Below are positions 9,854 to 9,869 of a stretch of 9,869 nucleotides of DNA, in pieces; position 1 is the first letter of the stretch, and each line of letters begins with the position of its first letter. The stretch lies in the NCBI GenBank assembly GCA_045599385.1, contig JAZRVW010000100.1:1-9869 (forward strand). The letters are read 5' to 3'. This DNA is from F23-B02 sp045599385. Lineage in GTDB: Bacteria; Bacillota; Clostridia; Oscillospirales; Oscillospiraceae. Below the pieces are notes generated by a model. The model did no database searches. It was not told the origin of the DNA and saw only the letters and a list, made by a program, of their open reading frames with translations. A program made the position numbers and the translations under genes.

Positions 9854-9869
9854 ATGCCAAGAGAGTATT
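9854..9869 (+). CDS. fusA: Elongation factor G, first codons only
   Basis: Only five full codons are present (MPREY) before the window ends. They match the usual start of clostridial EF-G, the GTPase that drives translocation on the ribosome. The ATG at 9854 has AGGAG (9840-9844) nine bases upstream, and the position directly after rpsG is where fusA stands in the str operon. No domain is visible, so the call rests on gene order and these few residues. Confidence 0.85.

Overview
This is chromosomal DNA, almost certainly from a Gram-positive bacterium of the Firmicutes/Bacillota. Clostridia of the Oscillospirales/Ruminococcaceae type are my best guess, which is inference. The grounds are beta and beta' subunits of the Firmicutes kind (acidic beta tail, uninterrupted trigger loop), an S12 with the extra N-terminal segment usual in Gram-positives, strong AAGGAG-type ribosome binding sites, and moderately GC-rich genes between AT-rich intergenic stretches. 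Nearly all of the window is core transcription and translation machinery. I see no mobile element, CRISPR array, tRNA, rRNA or defence system.

Layout, left to right. Positions 1-818 (minus strand) hold the N-terminal 272 codons of a multi-pass membrane glycosyltransferase resembling the Gpi18-like mannosyltransferases; the gene runs off the left edge. Positions 819-1078 form a dense divergent control region. It has a perfect-consensus sigma-A promoter for rpoB, a structured leader of about 145 nt, a possible opposing promoter for the membrane gene, and a minus-strand intrinsic terminator just in front of that gene's ribosome binding site. Positions 1079-4801 and 4804-8544 are rpoB and rpoC, tightly coupled by a 2-nt gap. 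A textbook terminator follows at 8552-8582.

The str operon begins next: a sigma-A promoter at 8680-8708, a leader with a 15-bp hairpin, rpsL (8802-9227), a hairpin-rich 119-nt intercistronic region, rpsG (9347-9817, GTG start), and the first codons of fusA (9854 to the right edge).

rpoB and rpoC encode the catalytic core of RNA polymerase. rpsL, rpsG and fusA encode two 30S proteins and elongation factor G, so the window joins the two growth-rate-controlled operons of gene expression. Two departures from the common arrangement stand out. rpoB is not preceded by rplJ-rplL but has its own promoter beside an unrelated divergent gene. There is also no L7Ae-like gene between rpoC and rpsL.

The proteins are conventional apart from an apparent insertion of about 40 residues in beta' and a proline in the rifampicin region of beta. 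The most promising undescribed material is in the non-coding RNA: the rpoB leader, the attenuator-like leader of the membrane gene, the rpsL leader hairpin and the rpsL-rpsG spacer. All RNA structures were read by eye from complementarity and have not been folded or tested for covariation.
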